From JAZKJD01 sp040384585 (GTDB lineage Bacteria > Pseudomonadota > Gammaproteobacteria > Diplorickettsiales > Diplorickettsiaceae), in NCBI GenBank assembly GCA_040384585.1, contig JAZKJD010000002.1:80262-144261 (forward strand): 64,000 bases of DNA, read 5' to 3'. Under the pieces are notes generated by a model. That model saw only the letters and a list, made by a program, of their open reading frames with translations, was not told the origin of the DNA and did not search any database. How positions within the stretch are numbered: the stretch's first letter is position 1; each line of letters opens with the position of its first letter. A program made the position numbers and the translations under genes. Below, piece by piece: positions 1 through 8,763 of this stretch.

Positions 1-258
1 ACTTTCTTTAAAATCAGCCACTTGCAACACCCATGCCTTGGCAGGTGATAAAGGAAGTGTAAAGGGGTTTTGCGGCCTTTGATCGGTATTATTTAATCCA
101 GGACTAAACTGATCGGGACTTGGCGTGAAGGGTAAATTTGGAATCGTGAGTAGTTTAGGTTCAGATCGTGCTTCCATAAAAAAAAGGGGTACAAAAATAA
201 TGAGTAAAGCAATGAGTACAATGGCAGCAATAACACCCTTACTTCTTAACTCTGCCAT
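1..258 (-). CDS. dedD: DedD-like SPOR-domain protein, C-terminus cut by window edge
   Basis: The reverse strand reads from an ATG at 258 to the window edge without a stop, giving 86 residues. It starts with a short cytoplasmic tail (MAELRSKG), then one transmembrane helix (roughly residues 8-26), a proline/asparagine-rich linker, and the beginning of what looks like a SPOR domain (AWVLQVADFKES). A good ribosome site (AGGGGAG) precedes the ATG. Known family role: DedD is an inner-membrane protein whose periplasmic SPOR domain binds denuded septal peptidoglycan during division. It lies directly downstream of folC, and accD-folC-dedD is a familiar gammaproteobacterial order that supports the name. 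The SPOR domain itself is mostly outside the window, so the family call depends on context and the first few domain residues. Confidence 0.75.
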   Translation of the reverse strand, partial: MAELRSKGVIAAIVLIALLIIFVPLFFMEARSEPKLLTIPNLPFTPSPDQFSPGLNNTDQRPQNPFTLPLSPAKAWVLQVADFKES

Positions 259-306
259 TTTTTCTCCCCTGAACTTAACTCCTTCCCGCAATCATTTATA
301 ATGAAA

Positions 307-1599
307 TTATTCGAATAGGTCAATATTTTTAAGTACTACTCCAACCGTATGAAAAGAACCAAAAACCAGTAGACAGTCCTCTTTTCTGGCGGCTTGACAC
401 GCCTTTCGATAAGCAAGAATAGGGGAAGAAAACGTAAAAACGGAGGATTCAGATCCTATTTTTGTCAGACACCGACGTAATTGATCTGCTGTTGCGCCAT
501 TAGGAGCCTCTAAATCAGCGAGATACCAATGGTCGATCAGGTTGATTAATGGCGCTAAGGTATTCTGTATGTCCTTATTCGCTAACATACCGACGATGGC
601 ATGCATTTTTCCGGTAGGAGGTTCTTTCATCAACCTTCTTGCTAAACATCTTCCTCCGGCAGGATTATGCGCTACATCAAGAATGATCCGTGTTGAATTT
701 CTTTGAATGATTTGAAAACGACCTGGCAGAAAAACCTGTTGCAAACCCTTTTCTATTGCCTTACGCGGAATAAAAAATGGTTCGCCAAGTAATTCAATCA
801 CTTGCAAAACCGTGGCAGCATTCTGTAAATCAATACGAGGTAAAGGCAAATCGTCTAGCACGTGTTGTTGGCTCTTCCATGACCAAGAGGACGTATGCTT
901 TTTATAATCAAATGCTTGACCTTGGCTATACAAAGTACTGTTTAACAAAGTTGCTTGTTCAGACACGGATTGGGGAAGTGAAAAATCCCCAAAAACACAA
1001 GGTTTATTCGCACGCATAATACCGGCTTTTTCTTTGGCAATGAGTTCTCTTGTATCTCCCAGCCAATCCATATGATCGAAATCCACCATGCTAATCACAG
1101 CAATATCTGCTTCCACACAATTGACCGCATCCAAACGTCCGCCCAAACCCACTTCTAAAATAATCGCATCGAGTGACACTTGATTAAAGAGCCATAAAGC
1201 GGCCAATGTTCCAAATTCAAAATAGGTTAAGGAGGTATCACCTCGAACTTTTTCAATATGTTCAAAGGCATTGCATAATGTTGCATCACCGACAAATTTT
1301 CCCATTATTCGTATACGTTCATTGTAATGTAGCAAATGCGGTGAGGTATAAGTGGCAACACGGTAACCGGCGGCCATTAAAATAGCGTTAGTGAGTTCAA
1401 CACAAGAGCCTTTACCATTGGTCCCGGCGACAGCAATGATATGACAATTCATCGGTAATATAGCGAGACGGGTAGCGACATGCTTGATACGATCTAAGCC
1501 TAAATCGATTGATCGGGGATGACAGGTTTCTAAATAGGCTAACCATTCTTCTTTGGACTTGGCTGGATGGTCGCGAGAAATAGTCTTTTGTTTTAGCAC
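307..1599 (-). CDS. folC: Bifunctional folylpolyglutamate synthase / dihydrofolate synthase
   Basis: Cytosolic enzyme of folate synthesis. It adds glutamate to dihydropteroate and then extends the gamma-glutamyl tail of folates, using ATP. The 430-residue length is normal for FolC. The ATP-binding loop AVAGTNGKGS sits at residues 56-65, and the Mur-ligase central domain continues with EVGLGGRLDAVN and later DVAHNPAGG. The start codon is GTG at 1599; no ATG lies nearby in frame, and the N-terminus aligns by eye with E. coli FolC (SIDLGLDRI region). It lies between accD upstream and dedD downstream on the same strand, and a long palindrome occupies the gap to accD. Nothing looks damaged. Confidence 0.95.
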   Translation of the reverse strand: MLKQKTISRDHPAKSKEEWLAYLETCHPRSIDLGLDRIKHVATRLAILPMNCHIIAVAGTNGKGSCVELTNAILMAAGYRVATYTSPHLLHYNERIRIMGKFVGDATLCNAFEHIEKVRGDTSLTYFEFGTLAALWLFNQVSLDAIILEVGLGGRLDAVNCVEADIAVISMVDFDHMDWLGDTRELIAKEKAGIMRANKPCVFGDFSLPQSVSEQATLLNSTLYSQGQAFDYKKHTSSWSWKSQQHVLDDLPLPRIDLQNAATVLQVIELLGEPFFIPRKAIEKGLQQVFLPGRFQIIQRNSTRIILDVAHNPAGGRCLARRLMKEPPTGKMHAIVGMLANKDIQNTLAPLINLIDHWYLADLEAPNGATADQLRRCLTKIGSESSVFTFSSPILAYRKACQAARKEDCLLVFGSFHTVGVVLKNIDLFE

Positions 1600-1614
1600 T
1601 TTATTACTCAGTTG

Positions 1615-1727
1615 TAGTAAAGGTAAGCGCTGTTCTTGCTAAGACACGCGATGAATACATCCCTGTAGCTCGTAATGAACCTCCCTGTTCATTACGGTCT
1701 TAGCAAGAACAGCGCTTACCTTTACTA
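1615..1727. repeat. Nested 113-bp palindrome between accD and folC
   Basis: Two perfect 31-bp inverted arms lie at 1615-1645 and 1697-1727. Inside them is a second perfect 10-bp inverted pair (CGTAATGAAC at 1671-1680, GTTCATTACG at 1687-1696). The structure fills nearly the whole gap between two co-directional genes. It has the shape of a miniature inverted-repeat element or a very stable transcript hairpin. No clear target-site duplication flanks the arms, and no second copy was noticed in this window. Confidence 0.85.
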
Positions 1728-1738
1728 GTGAACATCCC

Positions 1739-2620
1739 TTACCCAATAGCAGAAAGTGAGTAACGGTTTTGCTCAGCAGGCATTAATTTATTTAATAATG
1801 CCGCTATTTTATCTTTTAATTCTCGTCTATCCACTATCATGTCGATAGCGCCGTGGGCTAATAAAAATTCACTGCGTTGAAAGCCATCAGGCAATACCTG
1901 ACGAACAGTTTGTTCAATGACTCGAGGCCCTGCAAAACCGATGAGGGCTTTAGGTTCAGCAATGATGATATCACCCAGCATAGCAAAACTTGCGGTTACC
2001 CCTCCCATGGTTGGATCCGTTAGTATGGAGATAAACGGCAAACCGGCTTGTTTGAATTTTCCAAGCACAGCACTGGTTTTTGCCATCTGGATCAATGAAA
2101 ACAAGCCTTCTTGCATACGCGCACCGCCACTGGCTGCAATGCTAATAAATGGAATATGGAGTTCTAAGGCCTTTTCTACACCACGAACAAACCGCTCTCC
2201 TACCGCCGAACCCATAGAACCACCCATGAAATCAAATTCAAAGGCGACGATAACGACGGATATTCCTTGCAATTGACCTTGCATCACTAACAAGGCTTCT
2301 TTTTCCCCGGTCCTTTTCATGGCTTTTGTTAAACGATCCTTATATCTAAATTCATCTTTAAATTGCAGTCTATCGACGGCAGCAATCTCACTGGCCAATT
2401 CTTCTTCAGTACCCGAATCTAAGAGTTGATGTAAACGTTGTCTTGCTTTGACACGATGATGATGGCTGCAGCTAGGGCATACGAAAAGATTACGTTCGAG
2501 TTCAGGCCGATATAGGGTTGTTTGACAGGCTTGGCATTTCACCCAAATATTTTCAGGGACTTCAGTCGTTTTTCTAACAACGGTACGAATCCCAGTAATC
2601 ACTTTTTTTAACCAACTCAT
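1739..2620 (-). CDS. accD: Acetyl-CoA carboxylase carboxyltransferase subunit beta
   Basis: Beta subunit of the carboxyltransferase that moves the carboxyl group from biotin carboxyl carrier protein to acetyl-CoA, the first committed step of fatty-acid synthesis. The protein opens MSWLKKVITG and carries the four-cysteine zinc ribbon typical of bacterial AccD (C29, C32, C48, C51). The crotonase-like fold follows, with SGGARMQEG and GGVTASFAMLGD around the active site. I chose the ATG at 2620: it has a proper AGGA ribosome site, gives 293 residues, and matches family N-termini. The frame stays open to 2728, but the extra 36 codons run through a dispersed palindromic repeat and are probably not translated. 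folC follows on the same strand. Confidence 0.95.
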   Translation of the reverse strand: MSWLKKVITGIRTVVRKTTEVPENIWVKCQACQTTLYRPELERNLFVCPSCSHHHRVKARQRLHQLLDSGTEEELASEIAAVDRLQFKDEFRYKDRLTKAMKRTGEKEALLVMQGQLQGISVVIVAFEFDFMGGSMGSAVGERFVRGVEKALELHIPFISIAASGGARMQEGLFSLIQMAKTSAVLGKFKQAGLPFISILTDPTMGGVTASFAMLGDIIIAEPKALIGFAGPRVIEQTVRQVLPDGFQRSEFLLAHGAIDMIVDRRELKDKIAALLNKLMPAEQNRYSLSAIG

Positions 2621-2641
2621 AATATTTCCTAAGCTGATAAG

Positions 2642-2760
2642 CTCTGCACAATACAAAAAATGATTAGCATGGGTCCTGCCGGCGAATGCACTTTTTTTGT
2701 TGGCTTTCGCCACAAAAAGAAGTCGCATTCACTATCACCCATGCTGCTTTTTAATTTTTC
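2642..2760. repeat. Dispersed palindromic repeat, family A, copy 1
   Basis: The element has a head CTCTGCACAATACAAAAA, a core with two near-complementary arms (AATGCACTTTTTTTG and CAAAAAGAAGTCGCATT) around a short loop, and a tail GCTTTTTAATTTTT. Related copies occur near 16799, 20139, 23436, 24198 and 43900, in both orientations and with internal deletions. This copy lies just upstream of accD, probably within its leader or promoter region. Confidence 0.75.
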
Positions 2761-2958
2761 CTATACAGAAGCTGATAAGTAGTCTGTCTTACCTCTAGCC
2801 GATAGTATAAAGTCATCATGTATGCCCTCTGCCATTTTTGCAAGCCCGAGGGTAAGAAAATTGAAATTTCCTCTTAATACTTTCTTAATAATTATGAATT
2901 ATTATTCATCAGTGTTTTCCTGCAGATCTTCCTAGTTTTCCATCATCGGCTTGGCTTT

Positions 2959-3213
2959 ATGCTTAAACATGTTAAAACAATTCAGCATTCTTCTACTAAA
3001 TGTAATGCAGCAATAATTAAAGATCCTAAATTAATCGTTAAGCTCCAAAACAGCGGCTATGATCCTAAAAAAGTATATCAAGCAGGGATATCGCCTCATA
3101 TTTATAAAGTACGAAGTTTAGAAAATCATAAGAGAAAATTTGATCAACTAATCAAACCCATGACTTCGAAAAAAATAGTAGAAGAAATAGCCGTTAAGGC
3201 ACTTAGGAACTAA
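2959..3213 (+). CDS. Small lysine-rich hypothetical protein
   Basis: An 84-residue plus-strand frame opening at an ATG in MLKHVKTIQHSS and ending KKIVEEIAVKALRN. It is basic and mostly helical-looking, with no signal peptide or membrane segment. I do not recognise a family. The ribosome site is weak. It ends tail-to-tail with potD, the two stop codons overlapping by four bases (3210-3213). It fills an otherwise empty gap between accD and potD and may be a real small gene or a fragment of a larger lost one. Base composition is AT-rich like the surroundings. Confidence 0.4.
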   Translation: MLKHVKTIQHSSTKCNAAIIKDPKLIVKLQNSGYDPKKVYQAGISPHIYKVRSLENHKRKFDQLIKPMTSKKIVEEIAVKALRN

Positions 3214-4247
3214 GCACCAATTTTAAGCAATTCCCAATATTTTTGGTAAACCGCTTCGGCGTCTCCTACATCGGTTTGTACCACACTACGCTGTAAGGTC
3301 TTTTGATCCGGATAGATGATGGGGTTGCTTAAGATAGCTTTTGGCATGAGCTTAACCGCGGCGAGATTAGGAGAGGCGTAACCCGTCGCTAAACTAATTT
3401 TTTTAGCAATATCCGGACGTAGAATAAAATTGATAAATCGATACGCGTTATCCAGGTGTGCAGCGCCTACCGGAATTGCCATGCTATCAATAGAAATAAC
3501 AAACCCTTCTTTTGGATAAATAAAGTGAATGGCCGAATTTTCTTGTGACGCTTGATAAATATCGCCATTCCAAGCCATTCCTAATGTCAAATCTTCATCG
3601 ATGTACAATGACTTTACGCCATCATCGTTAAACAATCGAATGTTAGGCATCAATTGCTTTAACTTGAGATAGGCCTGCCGAATATGCTTAGGATTGGTGT
3701 CATTCGGAGAATAACCTAATACCAGCAGAGCAATCGAAAAAACCTCGTGGACATCATCTAATAAAAGCAATTGATTACGGTATTGCGGTTTCCAAAAATC
3801 TGCCCAATGCTGCATACGGGAAAGTACATGGTAGTGTGTGTTGATGGCGATGCCGGTAACGCTCCAAAAATAAGGAATACTGTAATGATTTCCAGGGTCA
3901 TAGGGTTCGTTTAATAAGGCAGGATTTAAATTTTTAAAATTGCTGAGTTTCGTCTTATCTAAAGGCTGTAACATACCCTGCTTTTGCATACGATCCACAA
4001 AGTAGGTGGACGGTACGACAATATCGTAGCCTGAATTAGGATTCGCTTTGAGTTTGGCATACATCGTTTCGTTGCTGTCATAGGTCGCATAATTGACTTT
4101 GATGCCAGTTTCCTTAGTAAATTCCTTTAATACCTCATTAGAAATGTAGCTTGACCAGTTGTATACATTGACTACGTTCTCTTTTGCAAAAAGCGGAAAA
4201 CTCATTAAGCAAAGACCTAGACAAGAAACCATTATTATTTTTCTCAT
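3210..4247 (-). CDS. potD: Spermidine/putrescine ABC transporter, periplasmic binding protein
   Basis: Periplasmic receptor that captures polyamines and delivers them to the PotBC channel. The first 22 residues form a clear signal peptide (positively charged MRK, hydrophobic core, cleavage near LFAKE). The mature part starts with VVNVYNWSSYIS, a hallmark of the PotD/PotF family, and continues with EFTKETGIKVNYATYDSNE. At 345 residues it has the normal length. It is the last gene of a minus-strand potABCD operon; its ATG overlaps the end of potC by four bases, so the two are probably translationally coupled. Whether putrescine or spermidine is preferred cannot be read from the sequence. Confidence 0.95.
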   Translation of the reverse strand: MRKIIMVSCLGLCLMSFPLFAKENVVNVYNWSSYISNEVLKEFTKETGIKVNYATYDSNETMYAKLKANPNSGYDIVVPSTYFVDRMQKQGMLQPLDKTKLSNFKNLNPALLNEPYDPGNHYSIPYFWSVTGIAINTHYHVLSRMQHWADFWKPQYRNQLLLLDDVHEVFSIALLVLGYSPNDTNPKHIRQAYLKLKQLMPNIRLFNDDGVKSLYIDEDLTLGMAWNGDIYQASQENSAIHFIYPKEGFVISIDSMAIPVGAAHLDNAYRFINFILRPDIAKKISLATGYASPNLAAVKLMPKAILSNPIIYPDQKTLQRSVVQTDVGDAEAVYQKYWELLKIGA

Positions 4248-5017
4248 CGTACTTCCTTCTTGCGCAACACCAGCTGAAATAGTATGACAATCAACAAGGT
4301 GATAGCAAACATTACGGAACAGAGTGCATTTAATTCTGGTTTCAAACCGATTCGTACCAAGGAGTAAATATACAAGGGTAGAATTTGAAAATCAGGGCCG
4401 GTGACAAAAAAACTGATGATGACATCATCCAGTGATAAGGTAAAACTTAACAGCCAACCGGCTAGAATAGCTGGCCATAACATAGGAACGATAATACGCC
4501 GAAAACTCATAAAATCACTAGCACCTAAATCACGCGCGGCTTCAAAGATGTTTTTATCTAAGCCCGTTAAACGACTAAAAACGGTAACTGCCACAAAGGG
4601 AATACAAAACGTAATATGCGAAAGTAACAGCGACCAAAATCCAAGTTGCATCTTAATAAGAAAGAATAAAATTAATAACGAAATCCCCATGACAATATCC
4701 GGAGAAACGATTAAAACAAACATCAAGCCATGCAAGAGTTTTTTAGCAAAAAAAGTGTAACGATAAAGACAAGTCGCCGCCAAAGTCCCTATAAAGGTAG
4801 CGAAGCTAGCGGCTAACACACTAACTTCTAAGGAGTGTAAGGCGACAACAGCCAGATCCATGTCATCGCCCAATTGTTTATACCAATCTAAGGTAAAACC
4901 ATGCCATAGCAAAGAATAACTCGAATTATTAAAAGAATAGATAATCAAAATAAGAATAGGAAAATAAAAAAAGCAGTAAATAGCGGTTAAATAGCTAAAT
5001 TTCGCCAATCGATTCAT
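4244..5017 (-). CDS. potC: Spermidine/putrescine ABC transporter permease PotC
   Basis: Inner-membrane permease that forms half of the polyamine channel with PotB. The 257-residue protein has about six hydrophobic helices. It carries the cytoplasmic EAA loop (EAARDLGASDFMSFRRI, around residues 165-182) that contacts the PotA ATPase. The C-terminus ends in the basic LVLRKKEVR. It overlaps potB by 23 bases upstream and potD by four bases downstream, a tightly coupled operon. PotC and PotB are paralogues; the assignment follows gene order (A-B-C-D) and the short N-terminus before the first helix. Confidence 0.93.
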   Translation of the reverse strand: MNRLAKFSYLTAIYCFFYFPILILIIYSFNNSSYSLLWHGFTLDWYKQLGDDMDLAVVALHSLEVSVLAASFATFIGTLAATCLYRYTFFAKKLLHGLMFVLIVSPDIVMGISLLILFFLIKMQLGFWSLLLSHITFCIPFVAVTVFSRLTGLDKNIFEAARDLGASDFMSFRRIIVPMLWPAILAGWLLSFTLSLDDVIISFFVTGPDFQILPLYIYSLVRIGLKPELNALCSVMFAITLLIVILFQLVLRKKEVR

Positions 5018-5858
5018 GTTGTTGCCCTACTCTATTTGCACGCCAATAAATCAACAGCAGCAGCCCCATACCGAGGGTTAATACCATACTCACCGCTGAC
5101 CCTAAGGGCCAATTATGTGCCGCTAAAAATTCATTTTGGATCAGATTTCCTAGCAGTAACGATTTTGCTCCTCCTAAAATATCAGGAATATAAAACATAC
5201 TCACCGCGGGTAAAAATACCAAAATGATCCCGCCAACAATACCCGGTAGCGTTAAAGGTAAAATAACGCGCATAAAAATAGTAGCGGTATTGGCGCCAAG
5301 ATCGCGTGCGGCATCGATCCATTGAATATCTAATTTTTCAATATTGGCATACAGAGGTAATATCATAAAAGGCAATAAGCTATAGACTAAACCAATGATG
5401 ACGGCCGACCCGGTATACAGAATAGCAAGGGGTTGATGAATAATGCCTAACGATAACAAAAGGGTATTTAACAAGCCTTTTGCTTTTAAAATGGAAACAA
5501 TAGCATAGGTTCGGATCAGCGAACTGGTCCAAAAAGGAATGATGACTAGAAATAATAATAGGCTTTTATATTTTGATTTCAATCGTGCTAAGAGATAAGC
5601 AAACGGATAGCCTAGGCAGAGACAAATCACAGTACATAAACCTGCAATACCAAAAGAATGCAAAAATACTTTAAAATACAGGGGATTCAGTAAGGCAAGG
5701 TAATTTTCGACGGTGAATTTCCAACGCACCAGCTTGACGGGATCATTTTCTAAAAAGCTGATTAGCAAGACTAAAAGAGTAGGTAATAAGGCAAATAGCG
5801 ATAACCAAAGCCAAATAGTGGCAATATTTGTCCATTTAAATAAACGATCAGCGTTCAT
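4995..5858 (-). CDS. potB: Spermidine/putrescine ABC transporter permease PotB
   Basis: Second permease subunit of the polyamine importer, with about six membrane helices and the EAA-type loop DAARDLGANTATIFMRVI in the C-terminal half. The open frame extends upstream to 5912, but the first 18 codons lie inside potA. I place the start at the ATG at 5858 (MNADRLFKWTN), which overlaps potA by 11 bases, gives 287 residues, and leaves a normal short tail before helix 1. A GAGG motif sits 12 bases upstream of it. Its partners are PotA (ATPase), PotC and PotD in the same operon. Confidence 0.93.
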   Translation of the reverse strand: MNADRLFKWTNIATIWLWLSLFALLPTLLVLLISFLENDPVKLVRWKFTVENYLALLNPLYFKVFLHSFGIAGLCTVICLCLGYPFAYLLARLKSKYKSLLLFLVIIPFWTSSLIRTYAIVSILKAKGLLNTLLLSLGIIHQPLAILYTGSAVIIGLVYSLLPFMILPLYANIEKLDIQWIDAARDLGANTATIFMRVILPLTLPGIVGGIILVFLPAVSMFYIPDILGGAKSLLLGNLIQNEFLAAHNWPLGSAVSMVLTLGMGLLLLIYWRANRVGQQHESIGEI

Positions 5859-6942
5859 CGGGCAAAATGACCTCCCATCCCGGAATCCAGTGTACCCAAA
5901 CGGATTCACCACTATGGAAGTCTAATTTTTCATCATCTTCATTGAAAAATTGCGTTGCTGCTAGCAAGGTTTGGCTTTCTAGTCTAACGATTAAATCGAC
6001 GGTTGAACCCTTATAGTTCACCTGTTCTACCACACCAGGAAACATTTGTGTGGTATCCGTCACTTCTGAGGGTGACCAAACCTCTAAATCTTCGGGTCTC
6101 ACCAAGGTATAGACTTTTTGTTCGCTAGTAAAATGACGACGGTTTTTTAAGGTAAAGGGTTTGCCTTCGATCATGACATGAAAAACATGTTCATCGACAG
6201 AAATAACCTGTGTTTCAAAGACATTCACTTCACCAATAAAGCGCGCAACACGTAAGCTGTGAGGCTCTTCATAGACCTCTCTAGGCGTTCCTATCTGCTC
6301 AATACGTCCTTCATGCATCACCACCACGCGATCAGACATCGATAAGGCTTCTTCTTGATCATGCGTCACAAAAACAAACGTAATACCCAATTGTGTCTGC
6401 AATTGCTTTAACTCAATCTGCATGGTCTTACGCAAGCGATAATCTAATGAGCTTAAGGGTTCATCTAGCAAAAGAATGGACGGTTTATTGACAACGGCCC
6501 GTGCGATAGCGACCCGTTGTTGCTGACCACCGCTTAACTGATAAGGTTTTCGCTCACTGAGATGCGCTAACTTGACCATTGTTAAGGCATCATCAACTTG
6601 TTGCTTAATAAGCGCTTTCACAAGACCCTTACAGCGCAGGCCAAAAGCGATGTTATTGAAAACATCCAGATGAGGAAAGAGTGCATAGCTTTGGAAAACC
6701 GTGTTAACGTGCCGCTGTTGTGGCGATAAGCCTTTGACGTCCACACCGTTAATACGAATAATGCCATCATCAGGCGTTTCGAAACCGGATATTAAACGGA
6801 GTAAGGTAGTTTTTCCACAACCACTGGGTCCTAACAAGGTCAAAAATTCACCCTGTTTGACTTCAAAATGAATATCTTCTAACACCACTTGATCGTGAAA
6901 TTTTTTGTAGACTCCTTTGAGCTCAAGCACACTCCCATTCAT
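5848..6942 (-). CDS. potA: Spermidine/putrescine ABC transporter ATP-binding protein
   Basis: ATPase that powers polyamine uptake. The 364 residues contain the Walker A loop GPSGCGKTT (38-46), the ABC signature LSGGQQQR (136-143), Walker B ILLLDEP (156-162) and the switch histidine in FVFVTHDQEEALSMSD. A C-terminal TOBE-type domain (about 240-364, with YTLVRPEDLEVW) is typical of PotA/MalK-like subunits. It is the first gene of the minus-strand potABCD operon. The 217-base gap upstream (6943-7159) carries no gene and should hold the operon promoter, which I could not place with confidence. Confidence 0.95.
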   Translation of the reverse strand: MNGSVLELKGVYKKFHDQVVLEDIHFEVKQGEFLTLLGPSGCGKTTLLRLISGFETPDDGIIRINGVDVKGLSPQQRHVNTVFQSYALFPHLDVFNNIAFGLRCKGLVKALIKQQVDDALTMVKLAHLSERKPYQLSGGQQQRVAIARAVVNKPSILLLDEPLSSLDYRLRKTMQIELKQLQTQLGITFVFVTHDQEEALSMSDRVVVMHEGRIEQIGTPREVYEEPHSLRVARFIGEVNVFETQVISVDEHVFHVMIEGKPFTLKNRRHFTSEQKVYTLVRPEDLEVWSPSEVTDTTQMFPGVVEQVNYKGSTVDLIVRLESQTLLAATQFFNEDDEKLDFHSGESVWVHWIPGWEVILPDER

Positions 6943-7159
6943 TAAATAGGCACCTCACATTTGGATGGTGGTAATAACGAGAGCAGCGATTATGCAATGC
7001 ATGGCAAAGCATGTCTACTTTTGCTAAAAAATCACCAGGACAACGTTACCCTTTCCTGCTGATACCCATCCTATTTAAACCACCCGTGTGCACTCTAATT
7101 CTAAAAAACCAATTCAATATCTTTAATTGACTTCTCCAATTGACTTCTCCTTAAAAACA

Positions 7160-7594
7160 TTATGGAGAAGACAGCTGCAAAGTAGAATTATTGGTAGGGG
7201 TTGTTTTATTTACATTAGCGCCAGGAGAAAAAAAAGGTCCACAGGTACTATTACCACTAGTATTACTGGCGGTATTATTTTGTTCTGCATTATAATCTTT
7301 ACCGTTTCCAGCTTTATTAATTGCTTTTTCTGACTCTAACACGACGCAATCTTTTGTAATTACGCTTACGCTATTGTCGTTAGAATTGCGCTTATACCAA
7401 GAAAAGGCAGCTAGGCTTATAGCAGCAAGAAACGCTATTCCTGCTATCAATGGTAGTGCTAGGCCACCAGAGGCAGCAGTAGCTGTAGCAGCGAGGCCAA
7501 CAGTAGCAGCAGTACCACCATGAAAAAGTGGAACTAAAACAAAAGCTATTATGAAAGCACCTACAAGACCAACTACAACAGTAAAACGACCCAT
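7160..7594 (-). CDS. Hypothetical two-helix membrane protein with polar tail
   Basis: A 144-residue protein with a good ribosome site (AAGGTG five bases before the ATG). Two hydrophobic stretches, about residues 5-24 and 30-65 with many small residues (Ala, Gly, Thr), are followed by YKRNSND and an asparagine- and serine-rich polar tail of about 75 residues with two cysteines. The layout suggests a membrane hairpin with a long soluble tail. I do not recognise a family. Small membrane proteins with polar tails beside mobile elements are common in host-associated Legionellales, so an effector or surface role is possible but unsupported. It stands alone between potA and an IS remnant. Confidence 0.65.
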   Translation of the reverse strand: MGRFTVVVGLVGAFIIAFVLVPLFHGGTAATVGLAATATAASGGLALPLIAGIAFLAAISLAAFSWYKRNSNDNSVSVITKDCVVLESEKAINKAGNGKDYNAEQNNTASNTSGNSTCGPFFSPGANVNKTTPTNNSTLQLSSP

Positions 7595-7745
7595 AAAATC
7601 ACCTTTGTATTATTATAAATAAAAAATTACCAGTATAAATGCTTCTAACATTTATAGAAGCATTCAATCAGCCATTAACACAAAATACATGATACCTTGC
7701 TTTTCTTAAAAAAATATTATTTACCGAAAAATTGATTTTACTGCC

Positions 7746-7867
7746 CTCTGTACGCTACAAAAAATAAAAATAGTCCGTCATGGCGAGGCCGAAACGTCAG
7801 TGAGGCCGTGGCCATCCAGAAAAAATGAAGCGTTTCACCCGATTGCCGCGCGCTTCGCGCTCGCAAT
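7746..7867. repeat. Dispersed repeat, family B, copy 1
   Basis: This copy starts with a head CTCTGTACGCTACAAAAAA, then a GTCATGGCGAG-type half and a GATTGCCGCGCGCTTCGCG half ending CTCGCAAT. The two halves are imperfect inverted partners. The copy at 29272-29394 is almost identical over the full length. Related copies are at 8764-8842 (inverted) and 39871-39978. The GTCATTGCGAGCG-type half resembles a repeat widespread in bacterial genomes. Confidence 0.8.
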
Positions 7868-8763
7868 CTGAAATATCCCCACGAATTCATTTGCATCTAG
7901 CCAACTCGTTTTCAACGATAGAAGCCAAATTGTCAAAATCAAAAATCAATTCATGAAGTTTATTGAACTCAACCATCAGCTTTCCCAAATAAAAATATGA
8001 AAATACTTTTTTATTCCTCACTGTATTTGACTGGAATTTGCTTTGAAAGCCTTGGCTGTGCCCAATAATCCCTATGACCCATAATGTGATTTGTACAATC
8101 GCAGCCAGTAACATAGATATTCCCCACCTATAAACACATCGTGTTTGAATCGTCCTTCCTCCTAATCCATAGCGCGCACTTTTAACGTCTCTAAAGCTTT
8201 CTTCTATCTGCATTCTTTTTTTATAGGTATTAAGAACGTTAGTCGTAGGGTAACCCTTGGGTAAATTAGTCGCTAATATCCAAGGTTCTTTTGCTAGCCG
8301 GCTATAGTTTCCATTTGCAGAATTGTAATTTCTAGGCAATTTAAGTGGCTTTTTTCTTTTATGTGTCATCAATCCTTTTTTTATTATGACACGACACGGC
8401 CGACATTGGCTTTTTGTAATATACGCATTATCATAACTTTTAGCGCGTGTATTAGCCTCTTTAAACAGTTTGTTTGCCTCTTGCCATTCATGACTTTCCG
8501 ATAACTTAATATAGTTACCTCCTCGTGCCCTCACTAACCAATGCCAGTTTCTTGCTTCTATTGCCTCAAACCAATCCTCCCCAAATCCAGCATCCATGAT
8601 AATGACTACGTCCCGCCTCTCGGGCAGACAGCGGCCTAAGTTAAATAGAAACTCTTTTGCTCTTCCTTTTAATTGGCATTCTTAATCCTTATAGCTTTTG
8701 TTAGACCCTAATTTTTACTCCATCCCTTGTTGCTTGTCAGTAACTTTCGTGGGGATATTTCAG
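7868..8763. mobile_element. Truncated IS4-family insertion sequence
   Basis: Perfect 18-bp terminal inverted repeats CTGAAATATCCCCACGAA (7868-7885, complement at 8746-8763) enclose an 896-bp element. It contains only the C-terminal part of an IS4-type transposase. Family B repeats abut both ends in opposite orientations, so the inverted symmetry extends to 45 bp (7841-7885 against 8746-8790, one mismatch). The N-terminal half of the transposase is missing, so the element should be unable to move by itself. Confidence 0.8.
7887..8681 (-). pseudogene. IS4-family transposase, N-terminal half deleted
   Basis: The readable protein begins after an in-frame TAA (8682-8684) with ECQLKGRAKEF and runs about 264 residues to 7887. 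It contains VVIIMDAGFG, the region of the second catalytic aspartate. It also has a perfect IS4 YREK signature, Y-2-R-3-E-6-K, in YKKRMQIEESFRDVK, which carries the catalytic glutamate. Full IS4 transposases are about 350-450 residues; here the first 100-200 residues, including the first catalytic aspartate, are gone. An ATG at 8597 gives a 236-residue frame, but the homology clearly continues upstream of it, so this is a relic and not an intact small gene. C-terminal hydrophobic residues (ISMLLAAIVQITLWVIG) are normal for the family. Confidence 0.85.

Noticed and set aside
777..1019. Plus-strand frame inside folC
   Set aside because: Antisense shadow of a clear, conserved gene.
7127..7333. 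Plus-strand 68-codon frame
   Set aside because: It is opposite the 144-residue membrane protein, which has a better ribosome site and a coherent protein pattern.
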